A stretch of 64,000 nt of DNA from the NCBI RefSeq assembly GCF_900129745.1, contig NZ_FQWS01000001.1, forward strand, positions 1,488,001 through 1,552,000, written 5' to 3'. This DNA comes from Winogradskyella jejuensis. Lineage in GTDB: Bacteria; Bacteroidota; Bacteroidia; Flavobacteriales; Flavobacteriaceae. Below, piece after piece: positions 26,044-34,858 of this stretch. Both the position numbers and the translations under genes were made by a program. The notes under the pieces are model-generated. The model was not told where the DNA came from, made no database searches, and saw only the letters and a list, made by a program, of their open reading frames with translations. Each line of letters opens with the position of its first letter. Position 1 is the stretch's first letter.

Positions 26044-27084
26044 ATGAAAAGAAAAGTCACCCTAAAACAGATTGCTAAAGAGCTTGATGTTTCAATATCA
26101 ACAGTTTCAAAGGCACTAAGAAATAGCGTTGAAATTAGTGAGGATACCAAACAGAAAGTTCAGGCTTTTGCAAAACTATATAATTACAAGCCCAATAATA
26201 TAGCTTTAAGTCTAAAAAACAGGAAAACCAATACTATTGGTATTATAATCCCTGAAATTGTCCATCATTTCTTTTCAAAAGTAATTCGAGGTGTTGAGCT
26301 CGTCGCTAATCAGCGTGGATACAATGTAATTATTGGTCTATCTAATGAATCTTTTGCAAAAGAAGTTATTAATATGGAGATGTTAGCCAACGGGAGTATT
26401 GACGGATTTATCATCTCATTATCAAAAGAGACCTTACAGCTTCAAGACTATCATCACTTTAATGAGACAATAAATCAGGGAATGCCTATTGTAATGTTTG
26501 ATAGAGTAGTAAATGAGATTCAATGTGATAAAGTTATTGTTGATGATTTTGAAGGTGCTAAAAATGCTGTAGAAAAACTTATAAAGAATGAATGTAAACA
26601 TATAGCTCTCATTACTACCAAAGACTATGTTAGTGTTGGTAGGTTAAGAACACAAGGGTATTTAGAAGCCCTAAAAACTCATGGTCAAGATTTAAAAGCA
26701 GAGCTTATTCTTAAATTAGATGACAACGTAGACTACGAGGTAAACCTAGATGCACTGGAGAAAGAAATTGAGCAATTATTCAAATCCAACTCAAAAATTG
26801 ATGGAATTTTTGCAGTAAATGAATTATATGCGCTAACTGCTATGCGTGTAGCTGGGCGATTGGGTTTTCGTGTTCCAGATGATATTCAAGTTATTGGTTT
26901 TACGGATGGTGTTCTGTCAAAGCATTCTACACCAAGCCTTTCTACAGTAAGTCAACATGCACAACTTATGGGCGAAAAAGCCGCAGGTCTTTTGATAGAT
27001 AAGTTAGAAAATGACCATGAGGATGAAACCTATCAAACTCAGATAATAGCATCTGAACTTATCGAGCGCGAATCAACCAAGTAA
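26044..27084 (+). CDS. LacI/GalR-family transcriptional regulator of the glucan locus
   Basis: A 346-residue LacI-type regulator. The N-terminal helix-turn-helix is clear (VTLKQIAKELDVSISTVSKALR) with the hinge near YNYKPNNIALSL. A periplasmic-binding-protein-like sensor domain follows (about 60-345, with NTIGIIIPEIVHHFF and a C-terminal HAQLMGEKAAGLLIDKL). It is divergent from susCDE and upstream of the sugar transporter, so maltose or another maltodextrin product is the likely effector. The ATG at 26044 is chosen; the TTG directly before it would only add one residue. Confidence 0.93.
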   Translation: MKRKVTLKQIAKELDVSISTVSKALRNSVEISEDTKQKVQAFAKLYNYKPNNIALSLKNRKTNTIGIIIPEIVHHFFSKVIRGVELVANQRGYNVIIGLSNESFAKEVINMEMLANGSIDGFIISLSKETLQLQDYHHFNETINQGMPIVMFDRVVNEIQCDKVIVDDFEGAKNAVEKLIKNECKHIALITTKDYVSVGRLRTQGYLEALKTHGQDLKAELILKLDDNVDYEVNLDALEKEIEQLFKSNSKIDGIFAVNELYALTAMRVAGRLGFRVPDDIQVIGFTDGVLSKHSTPSLSTVSQHAQLMGEKAAGLLIDKLENDHEDETYQTQIIASELIERESTK

Positions 27085-27095
27085 TGTTAATGTAT

Positions 27096-27125
27096 TTGGC
27101 TGTTTCATATTCTTTGCTACCTTTG
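27096..27125 (+). promoter_or_regulatory. Promoter of the sugar transporter operon
   Basis: TTG (27096-27098), exactly 19 bp, then TACCTTTG (27118-27125): an excellent match to the Bacteroidota consensus. It begins 12 nt after the regulator stop codon. Confidence 0.75.
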
Positions 27126-27159
27126 TAGCCATATCAAAACTAATATTTTCACTTCTCAA

Positions 27160-27172
27160 ACGAAAAGTTTTG
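27160..27172. promoter_or_regulatory. Possible degenerate operator in the leader of the transporter gene
   Basis: ACGAAAA-GTTTTG keeps a complete left half of the susC palindrome but has lost one central base and the last C. It lies about 30 nt downstream of the expected transcription start, where a bound repressor could block elongation. A weak match. Confidence 0.3.
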
Positions 27173-27218
27173 ATAAGATAAGCTTATCAGAATAGTATTA
27201 ATTTAAGACATACTATTA

Positions 27219-28757
27219 ATGAAGAAGCGCACTTTAGGTTTTTGGGAAATTTGGAACATGAGTTTTGGTTTCCTAGGAATTCAAATGGGTTTTGCCCTAC
27301 AAAATGCTAATGTCAGTCGTATTTTCCAAACTTTAGGAGCTGAAGTAGAAGATATTCCCATTCTTTGGGTTGCAGCACCTTTAACGGGTTTAATCGTTCA
27401 GCCTATCATCGGATATTTTAGTGATCGTACATGGCATCCCAAGCTTGGTCGTAGACGTCCATATTTTCTTGTTGGAGCTATATTAGCTTCATTAGCTTTA
27501 TTTGTAATGCCAAATTCTCCAGTACTTTGGTTCGCTGCAGGAATGTTATGGATTATGGATGCTTCTATTAATGTTTCTATGGAGCCGTTTAGGGCATTCG
27601 TTGGAGATAATTTGCCAGAAAGTCAAAGGACTAAAGGCTTTGCTATGCAAAGTTTCTTTATAGGAATTGGTGCTTATGTGGCTTCTAAACTTCCCAACAT
27701 ACTTACCTATTTTGGAGTTGCAAATACAGCACCAGAAGGTGTAATACCAGATTCTGTTAAATACTCATTCTATATTGGTGGCGCAGCTTTTTTAATAGCA
27801 GTTTTATGGACTGTAATACGCTCTAAAGAATATTCCCCAGAGGAGATGAAGGTTTTTGAGGAACAAGAAGCCAAAGATAATAGTTATGTAAAAGAGGACC
27901 GTCCAGAATCATGGTTTGTGTCTAATGGAAAGTCGCACTTTATTAAAGGTATTGTGACTTTTATTGTTGGGATAGTAGCTACGTATGGCGTTTATTATTT
28001 TAGTCTGAAAAAAGACTTATATGTGCTCACAGTTGGACTGATATTATTAGGAGGAATTGTTTTAATGATATCTGGAATCATGCAAAAAGGTAAGAATTAC
28101 AATAACGGTTTTGTAACTATTGTCAATGATTTTCAGTTCATGCCTAAGGTCATGAAACAATTGGCTTGGGTTCAATTTTTTTCATGGTTTTCATTGTTTT
28201 CAATGTGGATATATACTACGAGCGCTGTAACCGAGCACATATACAAAACTACTGATGCTACCTCTGTGGCATACAACACAGGAGCTAATCAAGTTGGTGA
28301 AATGTTTGCCAACTATAATATTATAGCAGCTGCTGTAGCTTTTCTATTGCCATTATTAGCCAAAAAGACTAGTAGAAAGTTTACTCACTTTATTGCCTTA
28401 GTTGCTGGTGGTTTAGGTTTGATGTCAATTTACTTTATAACTAATCCTACAACGTTTACTGTAGAGTGGTTGCCCATGATAGGTGTCGGTATTGCTTGGG
28501 CAAGTATTTTGTCAGTACCATATGCTATGCTGTCTGGTGCTTTGCCAGCTTCAAAAATGGGATATTATATGGGAGTTTTTAACTTTTTCATTGTTATACC
28601 TCAATTAGTAGCCGCATCCATTTTAGGGTTTTTAGTGTCGACATTTTTCGATAATCAACCCGTATATGCATTACTTATTGGTGGAGCATCAATGATATTA
28701 GCAGGTTTATTATCACTTACAGTTAATGATAAAGTCATAGTAGAAATTAATGAATAA
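27219..28757 (+). CDS. MFS sugar transporter (SLC45-like), probable maltose/glucose permease
   Basis: A 512-residue major-facilitator protein with about 12 membrane segments. The loop 2-3 signature is visible as GYFSDRTWHPKLGRRRPYFL, typical of the SLC45/sucrose-proton symporter group used for maltose in Bacteroidota. A longer soluble loop (about 205-235) and an inserted helix pair (about 245-290) are seen in the middle. It lies upstream of beta-phosphoglucomutase and maltose phosphorylase, so it probably brings maltose across the inner membrane. It overlaps the next gene by 8 nt. Confidence 0.9.
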   Translation: MKKRTLGFWEIWNMSFGFLGIQMGFALQNANVSRIFQTLGAEVEDIPILWVAAPLTGLIVQPIIGYFSDRTWHPKLGRRRPYFLVGAILASLALFVMPNSPVLWFAAGMLWIMDASINVSMEPFRAFVGDNLPESQRTKGFAMQSFFIGIGAYVASKLPNILTYFGVANTAPEGVIPDSVKYSFYIGGAAFLIAVLWTVIRSKEYSPEEMKVFEEQEAKDNSYVKEDRPESWFVSNGKSHFIKGIVTFIVGIVATYGVYYFSLKKDLYVLTVGLILLGGIVLMISGIMQKGKNYNNGFVTIVNDFQFMPKVMKQLAWVQFFSWFSLFSMWIYTTSAVTEHIYKTTDATSVAYNTGANQVGEMFANYNIIAAAVAFLLPLLAKKTSRKFTHFIALVAGGLGLMSIYFITNPTTFTVEWLPMIGVGIAWASILSVPYAMLSGALPASKMGYYMGVFNFFIVIPQLVAASILGFLVSTFFDNQPVYALLIGGASMILAGLLSLTVNDKVIVEINE

Positions 28758-29427
28758 AAAAGGATTCATATTCGACCTTGATGGTGTCATTGTAGACACT
28801 GCAAAATACCATTTCCTTGCATGGCGAAAACTTGCTAATGGATTAGGTATAGATTTTACTCATGAAGAAAACGAACAACTTAAAGGCGTAAGCCGTGTTC
28901 GTTCTCTCGAAAAAATATTAGAATGGGGCGGAAAAACCCTTAGTAAAGAGGAGTTTACATCTTTAATGGCAAAAAAGAACGAAGAGTATCTAGGGTACAT
29001 TAGTAAAATGGATGCTTCAGAAATTCTTCCGGATGTTTCTAAAGTATTAGACTTTTTAGAAGCGAAACATCAAGCTGTGGCATTAGGCTCAGCAAGTAAG
29101 AATGCAAGACCCATTTTAGAAAAAGTGAGTTTGCTAGAAAAGTTTAATGCTATTGTAGACGGTAACGATGTTACAAAAGCAAAACCAGACCCAGAGGTCT
29201 TTCTAATAGGAGCAAAACTATTAGATATGCAACCACAGGATTGTGTGGTTTTCGAAGACTCCGTTGCTGGTGTGCAAGCTGCAAATACAGCCAATATGAT
29301 ATCTATTGGTATTGGAGAAAAAGATGTACTGCACGAAGCAGATTACATATTTAAAGATTTTACAGAAATGTCTCAAGAGTTTGTTGAGGCTATTATTTCT
29401 GGTAATGTGACTAAAAAAATCAATTAA
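28750..29427 (+). CDS. pgmB: Beta-phosphoglucomutase
   Basis: A 225-residue HAD-superfamily phosphomutase. The motifs are the nucleophile pair Asp9/Asp11 (FDLDGVIVDT), the cap with HEENEQLKGVSRVRSLEKIL, motif II GSASKN, the motif III lysine in VTKAKPDPEVF, and motif IV VFEDSVAGVQAA. It converts beta-glucose-1-phosphate to glucose-6-phosphate in the cytoplasm. The start overlaps the transporter end by 8 nt and a maltose phosphorylase follows, so the three genes act in one chain. Confidence 0.95.
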   Translation: MNKKGFIFDLDGVIVDTAKYHFLAWRKLANGLGIDFTHEENEQLKGVSRVRSLEKILEWGGKTLSKEEFTSLMAKKNEEYLGYISKMDASEILPDVSKVLDFLEAKHQAVALGSASKNARPILEKVSLLEKFNAIVDGNDVTKAKPDPEVFLIGAKLLDMQPQDCVVFEDSVAGVQAANTANMISIGIGEKDVLHEADYIFKDFTEMSQEFVEAIISGNVTKKIN

Positions 29428-29460
29428 AATCAGTTAATCACTGATATTATAATTAAGACA

Positions 29461-31767
29461 ATGAATAATATTTATATACAACCAAATCCTTGGTCAATCA
29501 TAGAAGAAGGTTTTGATGCTACCCGAGTAAAATCATCGGAAAGCTTAATGAGTTTGGGAAATGGAGCTATGGGGCAACGTGCCAATTTTGAGGAACATTA
29601 TTCAGGAGCTACATTTCAAGGAAGTTATGTGGCTGGTGTATATTACCCAGATAAAACAAGAGTAGGTTGGTGGAAAAATGGTTACCCTGAGTATTTTGCA
29701 AAAGTACTTAACGCTCCTAATTGGATTGGTATTAATGTTCACGTTAATGGTGAGCAATTAGACCTCGCTGAATGCAAATCTGTTGAAGACTTCCGAAGAG
29801 AGTTGAATATGAAAGAAGGTTGGCTGTCTCGTAGCTTTACGGCGACGCTCAAAAATGATATTACCGTTAAGGTTAACACCAAACGTTTCTTGAGTTTAAA
29901 TATTGACGAAATTGGAGCTATTGAATATAGCATTACTCCCGTTAATAGCGATGCACGCATAGATTACTCACCATATTTAGATAATGGAATTACTAATGAA
30001 GATTCTAATTGGGACGATAAGTTTTGGGATGTATTAAGTATAGATTTTGAAGACAATCAAGCATTCATAGTCTCTCGTACAATGAAAACAGACTTTTACG
30101 TCTGTACTTATATGAAAACAGAATTAGCTTTAAATAATAAACCTATTGAAGCTAAACCAGATGTAGATGCTTTTAAAGATATGATTTCGTTTAGCTATAA
30201 TCAAGAAGTCGCTAAAGGAGATACATTTACAATTACCAAATATGGTGGTTACAATTCAGATAGAAATCACGATAGAAACCAACTAGTAGATGTTGCAAAA
30301 AAGACGCTTGGTCATGTTTCAGACTTAGGTTTTAATGCGCTTTTAGAACAACAAAAACAAGCTTGGGCAAATATCTGGAACATGTCTGACATTACTATAG
30401 AAGGCGATGTTGAAGCACAGCAAGGTATTCGTTTTAATATCTTTCAGTTAAATCAAACTTATTTAGGAAAAGACGCAAGATTAAATATCGGTCCAAAAGG
30501 ATTTACAGGTGAGAAATACGGCGGAAGCACCTATTGGGATACAGAAGCCTATTGTATTCCGTTTTATATGGCAACAAAAGACCAAAGCGTTGCTAAAAGT
30601 TTATTAGAATATCGCTATGAGCATTTAGATAAAGCCATAGAAAATGCAGAAAAGCTAGGTTTCACTAACGGAGCAGCTTTATACCCAATGGTAACTATGA
30701 ATGGTGAAGAATGCCATAACGAGTGGGAAATTACGTTTGAAGAAATACACCGAAACGGAGCTATTGCATTCGCTATTTTTAATTACCACAGATATACAGG
30801 AGATTACAGTTATATCCCTGAAAAAGGTCTTGAAGTCCTAATAGGTATTGCACGTTTCTGGCAGCAACGCGCCAATTTCTCAACGGCGAAAAACAAATAT
30901 GTAATTCTTGGAGTTACAGGACCAAATGAATATGAAAACAATATCAATAACAATTGGTACACAAACTACATCGCAAAATGGTGTATTGATTATGCAATGC
31001 AAAATATTGATAAAGTGAAGTCTGAATATGCTTCAGATTATAACCGAGTAATGTCTAAAGTTAATCTTACCGAAGACGAATTGTCAAAATGGAAAGCCGT
31101 TGCTGGCAATATGTATTTTCCTTTTGATGAAGAACGAAATATCTATTTACAGCAAGATGGTTTCTTGGACAAAGAGTTAATTACCGTTTCAGATTTACCA
31201 AAATCTGAAAGACCAATTAATCAAAAATGGTCATGGGATAGAATTTTACGTTCACCATATATAAAGCAGGCGGATACCTTACAAGGTTTCTATTTCTTCG
31301 AAGACCATTTTACCGATGAAGAGTTAGAACGTCATTTCGATTTTTATGAACCTTTTACAGTTCACGAAAGCTCATTATCCCCTTGTGTACATAGTATTCA
31401 AGCGGCTAAACTTGGTCGTATGGACCAAGCATACGAGTTTTATTTAAGAACGTCTCGTTTAGATTTAGACGATTACAATCACGAAGTAGAAGAAGGATTG
31501 CACATTACGTCTATGGCAGGAACTTGGATGAGTATTGTTGAAGGTTTTGGTGGTATGCGTATTATAAATGATACCTTGTCTTTTGAACCTAAAATTCCTG
31601 AGCAATGGGAAGCGTATTCCTTTAAAGTGAATTTTAGAAACCAAATACTTAGAGTTAATGCTTGTAAAGGACATACCCACTTTGAGTTAGAAGGCGGCCA
31701 TGACCTAGATATATTGGTCAACGGAAAACCAATTACAATTACAGCTAACAGCTTAGTTACAGTGTAA
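29461..31767 (+). CDS. GH65 glycoside phosphorylase, probable maltose phosphorylase
   Basis: A 768-residue GH65 enzyme. It has an N-terminal beta-sandwich (about 1-270), a helical barrel and a short C-terminal beta domain. The catalytic acid is expected in the HNEWEITFEE segment, near residue 421. The phosphate-binding region near the TSMAGTW motif is present at about residues 680-690. It has no signal peptide. Maltose phosphorylase yields glucose and beta-glucose-1-phosphate; kojibiose or trehalose phosphorylases share the fold. The adjacent beta-phosphoglucomutase, the transporter and the starch system favour maltose. A strong terminator follows. Confidence 0.9.
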   Translation: MNNIYIQPNPWSIIEEGFDATRVKSSESLMSLGNGAMGQRANFEEHYSGATFQGSYVAGVYYPDKTRVGWWKNGYPEYFAKVLNAPNWIGINVHVNGEQLDLAECKSVEDFRRELNMKEGWLSRSFTATLKNDITVKVNTKRFLSLNIDEIGAIEYSITPVNSDARIDYSPYLDNGITNEDSNWDDKFWDVLSIDFEDNQAFIVSRTMKTDFYVCTYMKTELALNNKPIEAKPDVDAFKDMISFSYNQEVAKGDTFTITKYGGYNSDRNHDRNQLVDVAKKTLGHVSDLGFNALLEQQKQAWANIWNMSDITIEGDVEAQQGIRFNIFQLNQTYLGKDARLNIGPKGFTGEKYGGSTYWDTEAYCIPFYMATKDQSVAKSLLEYRYEHLDKAIENAEKLGFTNGAALYPMVTMNGEECHNEWEITFEEIHRNGAIAFAIFNYHRYTGDYSYIPEKGLEVLIGIARFWQQRANFSTAKNKYVILGVTGPNEYENNINNNWYTNYIAKWCIDYAMQNIDKVKSEYASDYNRVMSKVNLTEDELSKWKAVAGNMYFPFDEERNIYLQQDGFLDKELITVSDLPKSERPINQKWSWDRILRSPYIKQADTLQGFYFFEDHFTDEELERHFDFYEPFTVHESSLSPCVHSIQAAKLGRMDQAYEFYLRTSRLDLDDYNHEVEEGLHITSMAGTWMSIVEGFGGMRIINDTLSFEPKIPEQWEAYSFKVNFRNQILRVNACKGHTHFELEGGHDLDILVNGKPITITANSLVTV

Positions 31768-31775
31768 ATAATTAT

Positions 31776-31808
31776 AAGCCTTACAAGAAATTCTTGTGAG
31801 GCTTTTTT
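31776..31808 (+). terminator. Terminator after maltose phosphorylase
   Basis: A long inverted repeat (AAGCCTTACAAGAA / TTCTTGTGAGGCTT, one G-U pair) ends in a T run. It separates the cytoplasmic genes from the envelope enzymes downstream. Confidence 0.85.
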
Positions 31809-31821
31809 AATACAACTTCTT

Positions 31822-33792
31822 ATGAAATCATCTAATTCTCACTTTCTAATCATAGTGTTTTTGTCGCTGTTAATATGTGTGTCATGTAAGGAAAACAAGA
31901 CCGAAGAAACTATTGAAAACCAAACTGAAGTTGTAGACCAAAACGATATAGAACGTGTAGAGCCGCCACATTGGTGGACTGGTTTTAAAAGTGATAGTCT
32001 TCAGTTAATGATTCATCACGATAATATTGCTGATTTTTCACCAAGTATTTCGTACGAAGGCGTAACCATAGAAAAAGTTTCAACAGGCGATAACAGTAAT
32101 AACTATTTGTTTATTGATTTAGATATTTCAAAAGCGAGTTCGGGGAAATTCAATATAAAATTTGAAAACGAAAATGCTAAAACCTTAGTAGCAACATACG
32201 AGTTAAAAGAACGATTAAGGCCATCTGAGGATTATGTAGGTTTTAATAGCAGTGATGCTATTTACCTTATCACACCAGACCGTTTTGCAAATGGCAATGT
32301 GGCTAACGATTCACCTTCAGGTATCGAAGGACAGCCAGAACTTTTAGAGCGTACTGTTGATAGAACAAATAGCTACGCCAGACACGGCGGCGATATTTCA
32401 GGAGTTATTCAGCATATAGATTACATTAAAAATCTTGGATTTACAGCAATTTGGCCTCAGCCTCTTTTAACAAATGATATGCAGCAAGGGTCATATCATG
32501 GATATGCCATCACAGATTTATACCAAATAGACCCGCGTTTTGGAACCAACGAAGAGTATCAGTTATTGTCTAAAAAACTACAAGAAAATGGCATGAAACT
32601 CATTATGGACCAAGTAGCAAATCATTGCGGCTTGTACCATTGGTGGATGAAGGATTTACCATTTAAAGACTGGTTAAATCTTCAACAAAATTTTGAAGAA
32701 AATAGAGAAAACTGGGGAAATTCCTTCACAACATATTCAAACCATAGACGTACAACTAATCAAGATATTTATGCCTCCGAAGCGGATAGAAAAGGAAATA
32801 ACCAAGGTTGGTTTGTGGCAACCATGCCAGACTTGAATCAGCGTAATCCGTTTATGGCAAGATACATTATTCAAAATAGTATTTGGTGGATTGAAACGGC
32901 TCAGTTAGGAGGTATCCGTCAAGACACGTATCCTTACCCAGACAAACAGTTTATGAGCGATTGGGCAGGCGCGATAATGACCGAGTATCCTAATTTTAGT
33001 ATTGTTGGTGAAGAATGGAGCTATAATCCGTTACTTATTGGCTATTGGCAAGAAGGCGCAAAAAATAACGATGGTTACGATTCTAACCTAAAGTCAACTA
33101 TGGATTTTGCCATGCAGCAAAAAGTGGTTGAAGCCATTAAAGAAGAAGAGTCTTGGGATAAAGGCTTGGTTAAAATCTACGAAGGTTTAGCTAATGATTT
33201 TCATTATGCTAATCCAAAAGACATTATGATTTTTGAAGGCAATCATGATATGAGTCGCATTTTTACACAAATGGATGGCGACGTAACCAATACAAAAATG
33301 GCTATGGCAACGTATGCTGTTATGCCGCGTATCATTCAAATGTACTACGGAACAGAAATCTTAATGGATGATTTTGAAATTCCAGGAGACCACGGTTTAA
33401 TTCGTACTGATTTTCCAGGTGGTTGGCAAGGCGATACGGTAAATGCATTTACTGGCGAAGGTTTAACGGAGGACCAAAAGGATATGCAAGCGTTTATTAC
33501 CAAATTATTCAATTTTAGAAAAAATAGTAAAGCCATTCATGATGGTAAAACAATTCATTTTGCACCTTTTGTAGGAACATACTTTTTGTATAGAACTCTA
33601 GGCGATGAGACCGTTGTTTTAATCCTAAATAAAAACGAAAAGCCAATTACGATAGACCTTAATTATCAATCTGAAATGGGTTTAAAAGGAAAAACGCTAA
33701 CAAATGTAATAACAGGAGAGTCTCAACTTTGGGGCGATGTTATGGAGCTAAAGGAAAAAGGTGTAACGCTTTTAACCACTAAAATGAATTAA
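31822..33792 (+). CDS. GH13 cyclomaltodextrinase/neopullulanase-like lipoprotein
   Basis: A 656-residue lipoprotein (lipobox CVSC, Cys22). An N-terminal beta-sandwich (about 45-130) of the cyclomaltodextrinase type precedes the GH13 barrel. Catalytic residues are Asp368 (GIRQDTY), Glu397 (IVGEEWS) and Asp476 (EGNHDMSR). A C-terminal beta domain ends the protein. This is the SusA role: opening cyclic or linear maltodextrins, probably in the periplasm. The first gene after the terminator, it begins a run of envelope glucan enzymes. Confidence 0.9.
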   Translation: MKSSNSHFLIIVFLSLLICVSCKENKTEETIENQTEVVDQNDIERVEPPHWWTGFKSDSLQLMIHHDNIADFSPSISYEGVTIEKVSTGDNSNNYLFIDLDISKASSGKFNIKFENENAKTLVATYELKERLRPSEDYVGFNSSDAIYLITPDRFANGNVANDSPSGIEGQPELLERTVDRTNSYARHGGDISGVIQHIDYIKNLGFTAIWPQPLLTNDMQQGSYHGYAITDLYQIDPRFGTNEEYQLLSKKLQENGMKLIMDQVANHCGLYHWWMKDLPFKDWLNLQQNFEENRENWGNSFTTYSNHRRTTNQDIYASEADRKGNNQGWFVATMPDLNQRNPFMARYIIQNSIWWIETAQLGGIRQDTYPYPDKQFMSDWAGAIMTEYPNFSIVGEEWSYNPLLIGYWQEGAKNNDGYDSNLKSTMDFAMQQKVVEAIKEEESWDKGLVKIYEGLANDFHYANPKDIMIFEGNHDMSRIFTQMDGDVTNTKMAMATYAVMPRIIQMYYGTEILMDDFEIPGDHGLIRTDFPGGWQGDTVNAFTGEGLTEDQKDMQAFITKLFNFRKNSKAIHDGKTIHFAPFVGTYFLYRTLGDETVVLILNKNEKPITIDLNYQSEMGLKGKTLTNVITGESQLWGDVMELKEKGVTLLTTKMN

Positions 33793-33801
33793 AAATTAAA
33801 G

Positions 33802-33856
33802 CGTCATGCTGAACTGTCACACTGAGCGAAGTCGAAGTGTTGTTTCAGTATCACAT
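33802..33856. repeat. Nested REP-like palindrome, copy 3
   Basis: Outer arms (GTCATGCTGAA ... TTTCAGTATC) enclose an inner hairpin CACTGAGCGAAGTCGAAGTG. The outer pair equals the short elements at 34.83 and 59.33 kb; the inner one equals the elements at 1.36 and 16.78 kb. It lies just upstream of the esterase start. Confidence 0.7.
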
Positions 33857-33871
33857 AATTTAGAACAAAAT

Positions 33872-34810
33872 ATGAAATACATCATCTACATTTTTACATT
33901 TTTATTTTTTGCGATAAGTGTCAATGCACAAGACAACATAGAATTTAAAAAACTTGAAAACGCAGTTTTAGCTGGCGGTACTTTACTTCGTGTTGAAGCA
34001 TTTCCTTCAGAAAATATAAAGCTAAGGCCAGTTGATGTTTGGTTGCCAGAAAACTATACTGCGGATAAAAAATATGCCGTGCTGTACATGCATGACGGGC
34101 AAAACTTATTTGATGCTACGACTACATGGAATAAACAAGAATGGATGGTAGACGAATGGGCGACAAAATTGATGAATAGTGGAGAAGTTAAAGATTTTAT
34201 TGTAGTAGGTGTCCACAACATTCCACAAATACGCTGGCAAGATTTATACCCAGAAAAAGCAATGGATTTTATGCCAACTAAGGTTAGAGATTCATTAATA
34301 ACTATAGCAAAGGAAAGTAACTTTAATGTCAATTTTAAGGGCGATGAGTATTTAAGTTTTATCGTTGATGAATTAAAACCAGTAATAGACAAACAGTTTT
34401 CTGTATTGACCAATAAAGAAAACACATTTGTTGCGGGTTCAAGTATGGGCGGCTTAATGTCTATGTATGCGGTATCAGAATATCCAGATGTTTTTGGCGG
34501 TGCTGGCTGTCTTTCAACGCATTGGCCAGGTGCAATGCCATCACCAAATAATCCGCATCCTGTAGCTATTTTTGATTATATGAAAAAAAATCTACCAGAA
34601 GCAGGAACACATAAGTTGTATTTCGATTATGGCAATAAAACCTTAGACCAATATTATCCGAAGTATGCGCCAAATGTAGATGACATTTTAAAGGAAAAAG
34701 GGTACACAGATACCGATTCTAAAAATTTGTTTTTTGAAGGTACAAACCACTCAGAGCATTCTTGGAACCAACGTTTAAACCAACCATTCGTATTCCTTTT
34801 AGGGAAGTAA
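33872..34810 (+). CDS. Exported alpha/beta-hydrolase esterase (Fes/esterase D-like)
   Basis: A 312-residue exported hydrolase with signal MKYIIYIFTFLFFAISVNAQ. The alpha/beta-hydrolase fold is seen from YAVLYMHDGQNLFD and the nucleophile elbow GSSMGG (Ser of the putative esterase family). A late FEGTNHSEHSWNQRL segment offers the catalytic His. It lies among alpha-glucan enzymes, suggesting removal of an ester group from a substituted glucan, but this is inference. The ATG at 33872 is chosen. An upstream in-frame start would read through the REP-like repeat and give an extension unlike any signal peptide. Confidence 0.82.
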   Translation: MKYIIYIFTFLFFAISVNAQDNIEFKKLENAVLAGGTLLRVEAFPSENIKLRPVDVWLPENYTADKKYAVLYMHDGQNLFDATTTWNKQEWMVDEWATKLMNSGEVKDFIVVGVHNIPQIRWQDLYPEKAMDFMPTKVRDSLITIAKESNFNVNFKGDEYLSFIVDELKPVIDKQFSVLTNKENTFVAGSSMGGLMSMYAVSEYPDVFGGAGCLSTHWPGAMPSPNNPHPVAIFDYMKKNLPEAGTHKLYFDYGNKTLDQYYPKYAPNVDDILKEKGYTDTDSKNLFFEGTNHSEHSWNQRLNQPFVFLLGK

Positions 34811-34825
34811 TTTAATTTTTTTGTC

Positions 34826-34846
34826 ATGCTGAATTTAATTCAGCAT
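34826..34846. repeat. REP-like perfect palindrome, copy 4
   Basis: ATGCTGAATT and AATTCAGCAT arms are perfect over 10 bp with a 1-nt centre. Flanks GTCA...CTCA match the outer arms of the 33.8 kb copy. Confidence 0.75.
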
Positions 34847-34858
34847 CTCATCGTTCTT

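Noticed and set aside
27177..27188. Palindrome GATAAGCTTATC before the MFS gene
   Set aside because: A 12-bp AT-rich palindrome not seen elsewhere in the window; chance cannot be excluded, and it does not match the susC operator.
33806..33871. N-terminal extension of the esterase (CHTERSRSV-like)
   Set aside because: It is the translation of a REP-like repeat; the signal peptide begins at 33872.
34826..34858. N-terminal extension of GH31 (MLNLIQHL-like)
   Set aside because: It is the translation of the palindrome at 34826-34846; the signal peptide begins at 34859.
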